Positions 7,751 through 15,723 of a DNA stretch of 30,849 bases are shown here, one piece after another. The notes below the pieces were generated by a model, which had not been told where the DNA came from, did no database searches, and was given only the letters and a program-made list of their open reading frames with translations. This DNA is from UBA8752 sp965659115 (GTDB lineage: Bacteria > Bacteroidota > Bacteroidia > Flavobacteriales_D > Sanyastnellaceae), in NCBI GenBank assembly GCA_965659115.1, contig CBFHUP010000029.1, positions 1 through 30,849 on the forward strand. The letters run 5' to 3'. A program made the position numbers and the translations under genes. The stretch's first letter is position 1. Each line of letters opens with the position of its first letter.

Positions 7751-9070
7751 ATGAAACAACGTCGCACCAATGTACTCGTTTTGGGTATGGGCATGCTTTT
7801 GTTCGGCCTGCTGGCGATGCAGTTTGGCTGGGTTCGGGCTTTGGTCGGGGCCCGCAGCGACTTGTTCGATGAGCAGGCACGGACAGCACTGGTGCGGGTT
7901 CAATCGGTTTTGTCGCTGATGCCCGTGGGTTTTCCGCCGGCGCCAGTGTCGGGCTGGTCGCCCACTGCAGGGGCCGCTGCCGACAGTTTGGCAGAGGTTC
8001 GGGCTGAAGAGTCCCTCCAACGCGAATCCGCCATGGCGATGGCAGACAGCCTCCTTGCCGTAATCTTCGAGGGCAGGGGGATTGACATCGAATTCCGGTC
8101 AGCACTGCTCGATCGGTATGGCAGGCCCATATTCCTGCGAGACGATGACGTGGACCTGTTGGACAAATTTTCCGAAGGGGGGTATCGCATCCCCGCTGGC
8201 GATTCACAGGCATTGGATGCGGTTCAATTGTACACGGTGTTCTTTCCCGGCAAACGGTTGGCGCTTGCGGGCGACATGTGGATTGAACTGACGGCCAACC
8301 TTCTGCTGATGATCGTGTTGGTCGTGTTTACGGCATATGCGTCCAATGGACTGCGCAAAGCCGAGCGGCTGAATCGCTTAAAAAGCGACCTCATCAACAA
8401 CATGACCCATGAGCTCAAAACACCCATCTCTACGATTGGGTTGGCTGGTGAAGCTTTGTTGGACGACCAGATGTCAGCCGACCCTGAGAACATGAGGTAC
8501 TATGTCCAATTGATCCGTTCCGAAAACAAACGGCTGGGCCTGTTGGTGGAAAACGTCTTGCGCGCAGCCATGCTCGATCAAGGCGAACTGGAACTCTTCC
8601 GTCAGCCGATCAATTTCCATGACCTCTTGAAGGAAGTGCTCCGCAATCAGGCCATTCACATCAAGAAGCAGAGTGGCTCTACTTCCACAAAACTTGGGGC
8701 GACCGACCCCGTGGTCAAGGGAGACCGAACGCATTTGACCAATGTCGTCTTCAACCTCGTTGACAATGCCATCAAGTATGGCGGAGGACAGCCAAAACTG
8801 CTTGTACGGTCATGGAATGAAGGCGATTTCTTGCACGTCGCTTTCGAAGACAACGGGATTGGCATCCCCCGCGAACACATTGGCAAGGTTTTTGACAAGC
8901 TATATCGTGTGCCTACTGGAAATGTGCACGACGTCAAAGGATTTGGACTCGGCTTGAGCTATGTGCAGGCCGTCATGCAGCAACATGGAGCCCAAATCAG
9001 CGTTGTAAGTACAGCTGGAGAGGGCAGCACATTCACTTTGGTCTTCCCACAACAGAAGAAAACAACATGA
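7751..9070 (+). CDS. Two-component sensor histidine kinase
   Basis: Membrane sensor kinase of 439 residues. Two membrane segments are visible, about 7-30 and 178-196, enclosing a periplasmic sensor region of roughly 145 residues with no recognised fold. The cytoplasmic part has the HisKA H-box NNMTHELKTPIST with His220 as phosphorylation site, and an ATPase domain with the N-box NLVDNAIKY (about 335-343), G1 DNGIGI (367-372) and G2 GFGLGLSY (397-404). It overlaps its response-regulator gene by 4 bp (ATGA at 9067), so the two form a cognate pair. Overall layout resembles Bacteroidota RprX-type kinases, but the signal is unknown. Confidence 0.93.
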   Translation: MKQRRTNVLVLGMGMLLFGLLAMQFGWVRALVGARSDLFDEQARTALVRVQSVLSLMPVGFPPAPVSGWSPTAGAAADSLAEVRAEESLQRESAMAMADSLLAVIFEGRGIDIEFRSALLDRYGRPIFLRDDDVDLLDKFSEGGYRIPAGDSQALDAVQLYTVFFPGKRLALAGDMWIELTANLLLMIVLVVFTAYASNGLRKAERLNRLKSDLINNMTHELKTPISTIGLAGEALLDDQMSADPENMRYYVQLIRSENKRLGLLVENVLRAAMLDQGELELFRQPINFHDLLKEVLRNQAIHIKKQSGSTSTKLGATDPVVKGDRTHLTNVVFNLVDNAIKYGGGQPKLLVRSWNEGDFLHVAFEDNGIGIPREHIGKVFDKLYRVPTGNVHDVKGFGLGLSYVQAVMQQHGAQISVVSTAGEGSTFTLVFPQQKKTT

Positions 9071-9762
9071 AACAACAGCTCGACATCTTGCTCTGCGAGG
9101 ACGATCCCAACCTGGGAAAGCTGCTTCGCGACTTTTTAGACCGCAAAGGCTACAATACCACTTGGGCACAGGACGGTGCCGAAGGGGTGCGCCAATTCCG
9201 CGTCGGTTCCTACGACTTTGTCTTACTCGATGTGATGATGCCGGTCAAAGACGGCTTCCAAGTCGCCGAAGAAATACGCGGGTTGAACCGCCATGTCCCC
9301 ATCCTCTTTCTGACCGCCAAGAGCCAAAGGGAGGACACCCTGCAAGGGTTCAAAGTCGGCGCAGACGACTACATGACGAAGCCTTTTTCCATGGACGAGT
9401 TGGAGGCGCGCATCGAAGCCATTTTGCGCCGTTCTGCTGCCCTTCCTGAAGGCGAAGACGAGGTCGGCGAAATGACCATCGGGCATTACATCTACGACTA
9501 CAACCGCCAGGAATTGCGGTTTGGCGAGGATGCACAACGCCTGACCACCAAAGAGAATGAACTGTTGTTCCTCCTCACCAAGTCCAAGAACGCGTTGTTG
9601 GAAAGGGAGTTCGCGCTCAATGCCATTTGGGGCGACGCAAACTATTTCAATGGGCGCAGCATGGACGTGTACATTGCCAAACTGCGCAAGCACCTCAAGG
9701 AAGATGGGAGGGTGGAAATCCTCAACGTTCACGGCAAGGGTTTCAAGCTGATTGCAGATTAA
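9067..9762 (+). CDS. OmpR/PhoB-family response regulator
   Basis: DNA-binding response regulator of 231 residues, partner of the kinase it overlaps. The receiver domain (about 1-120) shows the acidic pair Glu11/Asp12 in CEDD, phospho-acceptor Asp55 in FVLLDVMMP, Thr83 in FLTAKS and Lys105 in MTKPFS. The C-terminal winged helix (about 130-231) contains LTTKENELLFLL and the recognition region FNGRSMDVYIAKLRKHL, then VEILNVHGKGFKL. It is similar in arrangement to the RprY type of Bacteroidota. Targets cannot be inferred; a gap of 84 bp separates it from dnaG with no clear terminator. Confidence 0.94.
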   Translation: MKQQLDILLCEDDPNLGKLLRDFLDRKGYNTTWAQDGAEGVRQFRVGSYDFVLLDVMMPVKDGFQVAEEIRGLNRHVPILFLTAKSQREDTLQGFKVGADDYMTKPFSMDELEARIEAILRRSAALPEGEDEVGEMTIGHYIYDYNRQELRFGEDAQRLTTKENELLFLLTKSKNALLEREFALNAIWGDANYFNGRSMDVYIAKLRKHLKEDGRVEILNVHGKGFKLIAD

Positions 9763-9846
9763 CCGGGCCTTCTTTTGAGGGAAATTGACGGTTGGTTTCC
9801 ATCCCCCCTTTGCGGGCTTTACCTTGGTTTACCCGTTTAGGACCGC

Positions 9847-11883
9847 ATGATTCCAAAGGATACCGTCGACGCGATTTTGCAGGCCACCATCATTGAAGAG
9901 GTGGTCGGTGATTTCGTGCAGCTCAAAAAGAGCGGCACGAGCATGCGCGGTATGAGTCCTTTCACCAACGAAAAGACGCCGTCTTTCTATGTAGTGCCGG
10001 GCAAAGGAATCTTCAAGGATTTCAGTTCTGGCAAGGGCGGCAGCGCCATCACGTTCATCATGGAACATGAGAAGCTGTCATATCCTGAGGCTTTGCGGTG
10101 GTTGGCGAGGAAGTACGGCATCGAGATTGAGGAGCGCCAATTGACCCCCGAAGAGCTCGAGGAACAGACCGAGCGCGAAAGCCTTTCCAATTTGTCGGCG
10201 TGGGCCCAAAAATGGTATTCGGAGCAACTTCTGGAAACCGGCGAAGGCAAAAGCGTGGGCTTGGGATATTTCCGGAGCCGGGGCTTTACAGACGAGACCA
10301 TCGACGGGTTCGCTTTGGGCTATTGTCCAGAGCGGCCGTGGTCCGAAGAGGGCGCGCTGGCAGTGGCAGCCCGAAAGGCGGGGTACAAGGACAAATGGCT
10401 TGTGGCCAGTGGCTTGTGCAAGGAGCGAGAGGACGGCACACTCTATGATTTTTACCGTGGGCGCGTCATCTTTCCGATCCGAGACGTCACCGGCAGGTTC
10501 ATCGGTTTTGGAGGCCGGACGCTCAAGACAGACAAGAAGGTCCCGAAATACGTCAACAGCCCGGAGAGCCCGCTGTATGACAAATCCCGTGCCTTGTATG
10601 GGATCCACATGGCCCGAAATGCCATTGTGCGGGAGGACCGTTCCATTTTAGTGGAGGGCTACACCGACGTTATGGCCATGCGCCAAGCGGGAGTGGAACA
10701 CGTTGTGGCCAGTTCAGGGACGGCTTTGACGGTCGAACAGGTCAGGTTGTTGAGACGGTTCAGCAAGCGCATGACCATGCTTTTTGATGGTGACCCAGCA
10801 GGCTTGCGGGCGGCCATCCGAGGAGTGGACATTGTATTGGGGGAGGGCTTGGATGTCAAAGTCGCCGTGTTGCCCGACGGGGAGGACCCCGACACTTTTG
10901 CAAAAAAGCTGGGCAAAGAAGCCCTCATGGAGTGGCTGGCAGAGCACAGCCGAGATTTTATCCGGTTCAAGATCGACCTGCTCGATCAAGAGGCGGCAGA
11001 CGACCCCATCAAGCGCACCGAGCTGGTTAGGAGCGTGGTACAGAGCATCGCCCAGGTTCCAGACGAACTCAAACGCACCGTTTACATCCAAGAAAGTGCC
11101 GGCCGTTTGGGCATGCAGGCCGACGATCTGCTAGCGGAGCTGTCAAGACAGGCCCGGTCCCGGATGGAGCAAGAGGCCAAGGCGCCGCTTCCGTCGTTGC
11201 AACCGAAGGATCACGGCCCCATTGGCAAGCCGCAACTCATTGGCAAAGTGGGCCGCAAGGGCCGCGAGCAAGACCTGTTGAGGCTTTTGTTGCAGTATGG
11301 GCGCCAAAAGCTCACCTTGGATTTACCAGAAGACGTGGTGGAGGGTGAAACAGGCGAAGAACCGCCTCAAATTGAAGTGACCCTCGCTGAGTTCTTGATG
11401 CATGAATTGGACACATTGGGCATTTCCATCCGGCACCCGGTGGTAGATGAAATCGTCCAGTCTTTTCGGGAAAGCATGGTCACGGGCCACATCCCTGGAC
11501 CAGAATCGTGGAGCAATGGCGGACCTGAAGTTGCGGCCATCACGGCGGATTTGCTCGTGACTGAGTTTGCCCTCAGCGACAACTGGCTGAACAAGCACAA
11601 CATCGTACCGGAGACCGAAGACAAGCTGTTGATGCAGGCCCTTCAGGGGGCATTGTACCGGCTCATGCTGGACGAGGCGCGGGGAGATGGAGCGCGGATC
11701 ACCGGGCGCCTTCAAGAATTGGCAGAAGACCCGGGCACATCAGAAGATCCATTGGCCGAGGAGCTGCAGTTGCTGAAAAAGAAAATGACGGTATCGGAAC
11801 GGGTGTCCCGCTTAGCAGCGCATTTCGGCAGCACCATCCTGCATACGCTGAGCGACGAGGATGCAGCCCGTCACAAGGGCTGA
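9847..11883 (+). CDS. dnaG: DNA primase DnaG with a zinc-ligand-free N-terminal domain
   Basis: Synthesises RNA primers at the replication fork with DnaB helicase. The 678-residue product has an N-terminal CHC2-type domain (about 1-100), an RNA-polymerase core with the TOPRIM motifs VEGYTD (Glu270) and FDGDPAG (Asp314, Asp316), and a longer C-terminal helicase-binding region. The zinc-ribbon fold is recognisable in PFTNEKTPSF and KGIFKDFSSGKGG, but all four positions that are Cys/His in classic DnaG are replaced: Ser37, Thr40, Asp58 and Ser61. The remaining motifs are intact, so it is probably functional and structurally zinc-independent. From memory, flavobacterial primases show the same loss. 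It converges on recJ, stop codons 11 bp apart. Confidence 0.95.
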   Translation: MIPKDTVDAILQATIIEEVVGDFVQLKKSGTSMRGMSPFTNEKTPSFYVVPGKGIFKDFSSGKGGSAITFIMEHEKLSYPEALRWLARKYGIEIEERQLTPEELEEQTERESLSNLSAWAQKWYSEQLLETGEGKSVGLGYFRSRGFTDETIDGFALGYCPERPWSEEGALAVAARKAGYKDKWLVASGLCKEREDGTLYDFYRGRVIFPIRDVTGRFIGFGGRTLKTDKKVPKYVNSPESPLYDKSRALYGIHMARNAIVREDRSILVEGYTDVMAMRQAGVEHVVASSGTALTVEQVRLLRRFSKRMTMLFDGDPAGLRAAIRGVDIVLGEGLDVKVAVLPDGEDPDTFAKKLGKEALMEWLAEHSRDFIRFKIDLLDQEAADDPIKRTELVRSVVQSIAQVPDELKRTVYIQESAGRLGMQADDLLAELSRQARSRMEQEAKAPLPSLQPKDHGPIGKPQLIGKVGRKGREQDLLRLLLQYGRQKLTLDLPEDVVEGETGEEPPQIEVTLAEFLMHELDTLGISIRHPVVDEIVQSFRESMVTGHIPGPESWSNGGPEVAAITADLLVTEFALSDNWLNKHNIVPETEDKLLMQALQGALYRLMLDEARGDGARITGRLQELAEDPGTSEDPLAEELQLLKKKMTVSERVSRLAAHFGSTILHTLSDEDAARHKG

Positions 11884-11894
11884 AAGCCTTGGTT

Positions 11895-13613
11895 TTAGTG
11901 GCGTTCGGACCAGAAGTCGAGCAGGGTTATGCGCGGTTGCAAAACACCTCTGTAGCATTCGGTTTCCACCTTGAACACGACGTCTAAACTTTCGGGTGAA
12001 TCCAAGGCGTCGATGCGGTGACCGAGGCCAAAGCCTACGGCAGTGATGTTCTGGGAAGCGCCGGGCACTTTGAGGGACACCCGGATGTGGCGGCCTTCCT
12101 TGCCCACCTTTTTTGGAGGCATGGCGAGTTTGACATCCCGGGACAAAAAGACCGGAGCAGGGGCACCGGGGCCATAGGGCTCGAAAGTCCGCAGGGTGCG
12201 CAGCAATTCTGGGGTACAGTCGTGCAGAGGAACCTCCAAGTCAAAGTACCGTGGCTCGCGTTTGCTGATGGTGGCGAGCTTTTCGCCCACGGCTTGGTCC
12301 AAAGCCCGCGCAAAAGCATGGGCCTGGTCAGTCTTTACAGTGATTCCAGCTGCCATCGCGTGTCCACCAAACTGGTCCAAGTACTCACCGCAGCCCTTGA
12401 TGAGCTCGTGAATGTCCAAACCTGGCGTAGACCGTGCGCTGCCCACCATGACACCATTGTCGTCACTGATGACAATGCTCGGCCGATAACGGTGTTCGAT
12501 CAGGCGGGTGGCGACGATGCCAATGACCCCTCTGTGCCACCCCTCGCCCCACACAATGTTCACGTGCTTGAATTCCTCACGGTCCGCAAGCTGAGCGATG
12601 GCATCTCGGGTGATTTGCTCATCGTAGGAGCGCCGGACCTGGTTGAGCCGGTCTAGGTTGCCCGCCAACTCTTTGGCCCGGGTGTCGCTTTTTTCGGTCA
12701 ACAAGTCGACCGCCTCTGTGGCCAATGACATCCGGCCGGCAGCGTTGATGCGGGGACTGATTCTGGATATGATATCCCGGACGGTGAGGTAATCTGGAGA
12801 ACAGCGGACCACTTTAAGCAAGGCCCGAATCCCGGGACGGGCGTTTTTGGAGATGGCTTTGAGTCCGTGGTGAAGCAAGATTCTGTTTTCACCCGTGACC
12901 TCCACAAGGTCCGAGGCGATGCTCAGTGCCACGAGGTCCAGGCCATCGTATGCACTCATGGGCGACAGGCCAATCCGCTCCGTGAGCGCCTGGGTCAATT
13001 TAAAACCGACGCCACAGCCGCTCAGCTCCTTGAATGGATACTGGCACTCGGGATGTTTGGGGTTGAGGATGGCATATGCCTCAGGCATGGACTCTCCCGG
13101 CAGGTGGTGGTCGCAAATGATCACATCGATTCCTTGCGCATTGGCCTCTGCCACACGTTCGGTTGCCCGGATGCCGCAATCGAGGGTGATGATGATGGAA
13201 CAACCGCTTTCTACGGCCCTCTGAATGCCCTTTGAGGAAAGGCCATACCCTTCGCTGTAGCGGTCGGGGATGTAAGGCAGGACTTCAAAACCATTGTTGT
13301 GCAGGAAGTCGTGGATCAAGGAGACCGAAGTGGCGCCGTCCACATCGTAGTCTCCATATGCCATGATGCGCTCACCTGCTCTTTGGGCCTGCATGATGCG
13401 GTCTACCGCGCGGTCCATGTCGCGCATTTCAGACGGGTCATGCAGTTCTTCCAAGTCAGGGTGGAAGAATGAGGGGGCTTGTTGCTCCGAAATTCCGCGC
13501 AATTCAAGCAGACGTGCAACCACTCCGTTTGTAGGGTCGTTCTCACCTTGGAGCAGGTCACGCGAAGCGCGTGGAGACCAATCAGCAGGGGGTATGTGGG
13601 GTTGACGGGTCAT
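11895..13613 (-). CDS. recJ: Single-stranded-DNA exonuclease RecJ
   Basis: A 5'-3' single-strand exonuclease for recombination and mismatch/base-excision repair. From ATG 13613 the product has 572 residues, a normal RecJ size. The DHH phosphoesterase motifs are present: I AYGDYDVDGATS (Asp88, 90, 92), LDCGIRA, and ICDHHLPG (Asp168-His169-His170). The DHHA1 region follows with GWHRGVIGIVATRL and GGHAMAAGITV, then a C-terminal OB-like domain. The frame remains open 125 codons upstream to 13988, but that part has no family similarity and runs antisense through the lipoprotein gene, so it is rejected. Convergent with dnaG; its promoter would lie in the roughly 100-bp divergent space shared with the Cys-rich lipoprotein gene. 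Confidence 0.95.
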   Translation of the reverse strand: MTRQPHIPPADWSPRASRDLLQGENDPTNGVVARLLELRGISEQQAPSFFHPDLEELHDPSEMRDMDRAVDRIMQAQRAGERIMAYGDYDVDGATSVSLIHDFLHNNGFEVLPYIPDRYSEGYGLSSKGIQRAVESGCSIIITLDCGIRATERVAEANAQGIDVIICDHHLPGESMPEAYAILNPKHPECQYPFKELSGCGVGFKLTQALTERIGLSPMSAYDGLDLVALSIASDLVEVTGENRILLHHGLKAISKNARPGIRALLKVVRCSPDYLTVRDIISRISPRINAAGRMSLATEAVDLLTEKSDTRAKELAGNLDRLNQVRRSYDEQITRDAIAQLADREEFKHVNIVWGEGWHRGVIGIVATRLIEHRYRPSIVISDDNGVMVGSARSTPGLDIHELIKGCGEYLDQFGGHAMAAGITVKTDQAHAFARALDQAVGEKLATISKREPRYFDLEVPLHDCTPELLRTLRTFEPYGPGAPAPVFLSRDVKLAMPPKKVGKEGRHIRVSLKVPGASQNITAVGFGLGHRIDALDSPESLDVVFKVETECYRGVLQPRITLLDFWSERH

Positions 13614-13715
13614 TTCGCGGGGGCACCTTCGGAATGGAACGGACACGGATTGAGGGAAATACCACGCTGAATCTGTCCTGACTCCCTTAAATTGCGCAGC
13701 CTGAAAGATACAACG

Positions 13716-14678
13716 ATGACCTCGTTTCGCCTCCCTTCCTTCTCCCTCTTCCTCATGGCCGCTGCGGTGATGCTGTTTGGATCTTCCTGTCTCAACGACG
13801 ACAATCTCATCGGACCCAATTGCTTTGACGGCATATTGAACAACGGTGAAGAGCTCGTGGATTGCGGCGGATCTATTTGTCAGCCTTGTGACCCTTGTGA
13901 GAACAACATCTGGGACCAAGTCCTCGGTGAGCAATGGGTAGACTGTGGTGGCGAGTGTGCCCCATGCGACGTGGGCTTCAACGGTCAATTGGACCCGGGA
14001 GAAACGGGCATCGATTGCGGAGGTGATACCGGCATTGACTGCGGAGAACTTTGCGGAGATGGATTGCTCAACGGCAACGAGATCGATGTGGACTGCGGAG
14101 GCCCCGACTGCGAGGCTTGTCCAAGCTGCGAAGACGGTCTGTTGAATGGCGAGGAGTTGGGTGTTGACTGTGGCGGACCCGATTGCGAACCGTGCGCCAC
14201 AGACGGCGATTGCACGAATGGCCTTTTGGATGGCGACGAATTGTACATCGACTGTGGAGGTTCAATTTGTCCAGATTGCGCAGGTATTATGGACTGGAAA
14301 GCGAATGGCACCGAGCTCACAGCTGATGTCGAGGCAGGCGCGGTATTGGATGGCACGACGCTTCAATTGGCAGGCGTGGCTTCTACTTCAGACGGCATCA
14401 GCATGACCCTTCCTGAGCCCAGCGTGGGCTGGATTACAGGGGCGCAAATCGGACTCAATGAGTCCAGCGCTCCCACTGGGGTTTGCTCCTACAGCGCCCC
14501 GGGTGGACAGATGTACACTTCGGCCCAACCGGGAGCCAACTTCACAGTGGAGATCATTTACATCCTACCAGAAGCAGGAGGAATTGTTGTAGGAACCTTC
14601 GGTGGAAGCCTCATCGGTGCCGATGGCACAGGGGGCATTTCCATTGCGCAGGGCACGTTCCTGCTTCCGATCGACTGA
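13716..14678 (+). CDS. Cys-rich lipoprotein with six DCGG repeats
   Basis: A 320-residue product from ATG 13716 (a TTG at 13692 in frame is less likely). The N-terminus is a lipoprotein signal, hydrophobic LFLMAAAVMLFGSSC with Cys25 the lipid site. Residues about 36-188 hold six degenerate repeats built as CxDGxLNGxE, three to four residues, then DCGGxxCxxC; each unit has three or four cysteines and several Asp/Glu. Such DCGG repeats occur in many extracellular proteins of Bacteroidota and may be disulfide- and possibly Ca-stabilised spacers. The final 125 residues (from MDWKANGTELTAD) form a Gly/Thr-rich probable beta domain, resembling the small ligand-like domains of Bacteroidota lipoproteins; no catalytic motif is seen. 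Surface location is inferred. It converges on the OmpA-family gene with abutting stop codons. Confidence 0.85.
   Translation: MTSFRLPSFSLFLMAAAVMLFGSSCLNDDNLIGPNCFDGILNNGEELVDCGGSICQPCDPCENNIWDQVLGEQWVDCGGECAPCDVGFNGQLDPGETGIDCGGDTGIDCGELCGDGLLNGNEIDVDCGGPDCEACPSCEDGLLNGEELGVDCGGPDCEPCATDGDCTNGLLDGDELYIDCGGSICPDCAGIMDWKANGTELTADVEAGAVLDGTTLQLAGVASTSDGISMTLPEPSVGWITGAQIGLNESSAPTGVCSYSAPGGQMYTSAQPGANFTVEIIYILPEAGGIVVGTFGGSLIGADGTGGISIAQGTFLLPID
13821..14280 (+). repeat. Six tandem DCGG-type Cys-rich coding repeats
   Basis: Within the lipoprotein, units of roughly 22-28 residues repeat the order Cys, Asp/Asn-Gly, Gly-Glu, DCGG, CxxC. Units 4 and 5 are closest to each other (DGLLNGNEIDVDCGGPDCEAC and DGLLNGEELGVDCGGPDCEPC, each shown over its core), while unit 3 has an insertion that doubles the IDCG element. 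Confidence 0.8.
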
Positions 14679-15635
14679 TCACTCGTCGAGCAGGTCATAC
14701 AGACCGCCCAGTTTGGGGCTAAGGACCACTTCAATCCTGCGGTTTTTGTTGCGGTCTGAAGGGTCGCGGGGGTGGAATTCACTCCGCCCTGCTGCCGTTA
14801 ACAGTTCTGGTTTGAGCGAACTCGAAGAGGTGAGCACCTGCACCACAGCAGTGGCGCGCAACACGCTCAATTCCCAGTTGTTTTTAGGAGAGCTAGGGGA
14901 GTTGAATGCCACGTCGTCGGTGTGGCCCTCAACAACCACTTCGAATCCTTCTTCATCCTCGATGGCCTTGGCCAGATCTGAAAGGGCCTTGCGGCCTTCG
15001 GGGTCGATGGCGGTGCTTCCAGAAGCGAACAGAAGCTTAGAGGCCAGTCTGACGTAAACTTTTCCGTCCCTTTCCTCAACTTCGAGGCCCTTGTTGCGGA
15101 AGGCGAACAGGGCGTTGGAAAGCCTGGCTCGGAGCGCCTCTCCAGCGGCCTTTTGTGACTCGAGCATGCGGCTCAGTTCCGACACCTTTGCCTCCCGAGC
15201 GCGCAAATCTTGTTCCAAGGCGTACAGGCTGTCTTGCTGGAATTGCAAATCGGCCCGAATGCGCTGTAACTCTTCGAGCAACGCCGCCTGCTCACTGCCG
15301 CTCGCCGAACGGCTTTGGTCGAGTTCAGAGGTCAGAAGTGCGTTGAGCTGTTCCAATTCGGCATTGCGCATTTGGCACTGCCTGAACTGGGTTCCCCTGG
15401 CCGAGGTGTCTGCTTTGAGGGCCTCCATGCGCCGTCCATCTTCCCGGGCTTGGCCGTCTTTTTCGGACACGGCAAGCCGCAGTTCCTGCACCTGTTCCGT
15501 CAGCGAGGCAACATCCTCATCGAGCATGTCGCGGTCATCGCGCACTTCGGTGAATTGGCTCATGGGGACACATCCAGCGAGCAGCAGTGTGGCCAGAGAC
15601 ATCAAGAAGAAGGAGAGACGGAAAGGACGTAACAT
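14679..15635 (-). CDS. OmpA-family lipoprotein with long coiled coil
   Basis: Periplasmic outer-membrane lipoprotein likely tethering the envelope to peptidoglycan. From ATG 15635 it has 318 residues; the frame is open further up to 15842 but only this start puts a lipoprotein signal (FFLMSLATLLLAGC) at the N-terminus. Residues about 30-185 are heptad-rich and charged (long runs of Glu, Arg, Leu, Gln), predicting a coiled coil. The OmpA C-terminal domain covers about 195-310: LLFASGSTAIDPEGRKAL, VVVEGHTDDV, NNWELSVLRA and NKNRRIEVVL, the last two carrying the residues that bind diaminopimelate in this fold. Coiled coil plus OmpA_C resembles MotB/TolR-like or gliding-associated envelope proteins, but no specific role can be assigned. 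Confidence 0.92.
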   Translation of the reverse strand: MLRPFRLSFFLMSLATLLLAGCVPMSQFTEVRDDRDMLDEDVASLTEQVQELRLAVSEKDGQAREDGRRMEALKADTSARGTQFRQCQMRNAELEQLNALLTSELDQSRSASGSEQAALLEELQRIRADLQFQQDSLYALEQDLRAREAKVSELSRMLESQKAAGEALRARLSNALFAFRNKGLEVEERDGKVYVRLASKLLFASGSTAIDPEGRKALSDLAKAIEDEEGFEVVVEGHTDDVAFNSPSSPKNNWELSVLRATAVVQVLTSSSSLKPELLTAAGRSEFHPRDPSDRNKNRRIEVVLSPKLGGLYDLLDE

Positions 15636-15688
15636 GCCGTCAAGTTGCCACGCTCTCAGTGACCTACGGCCCATGACGCGCTGACATA

Positions 15689-15711
15689 CGCAAAATCCAA
15701 TGTGGATTGCG
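15689..15711 (-). terminator. Possible weak hairpin downstream of the aldehyde dehydrogenase gene
   Basis: An inverted repeat pairs AATCCA with TGGATT, extended by CGC/GCG with a two-base bulge, in the 88-bp space after the dehydrogenase stop. There is no T-run after it, so termination is uncertain. Confidence 0.25.
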
Positions 15712-15723
15712 CCAGAAAAGGGC

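Noticed and set aside
13614..13988. 125-codon N-terminal extension of recJ
   Set aside because: The extension overlaps the lipoprotein gene in antisense and lacks RecJ similarity; MTRQPH at 13613 gives a normal-length protein.
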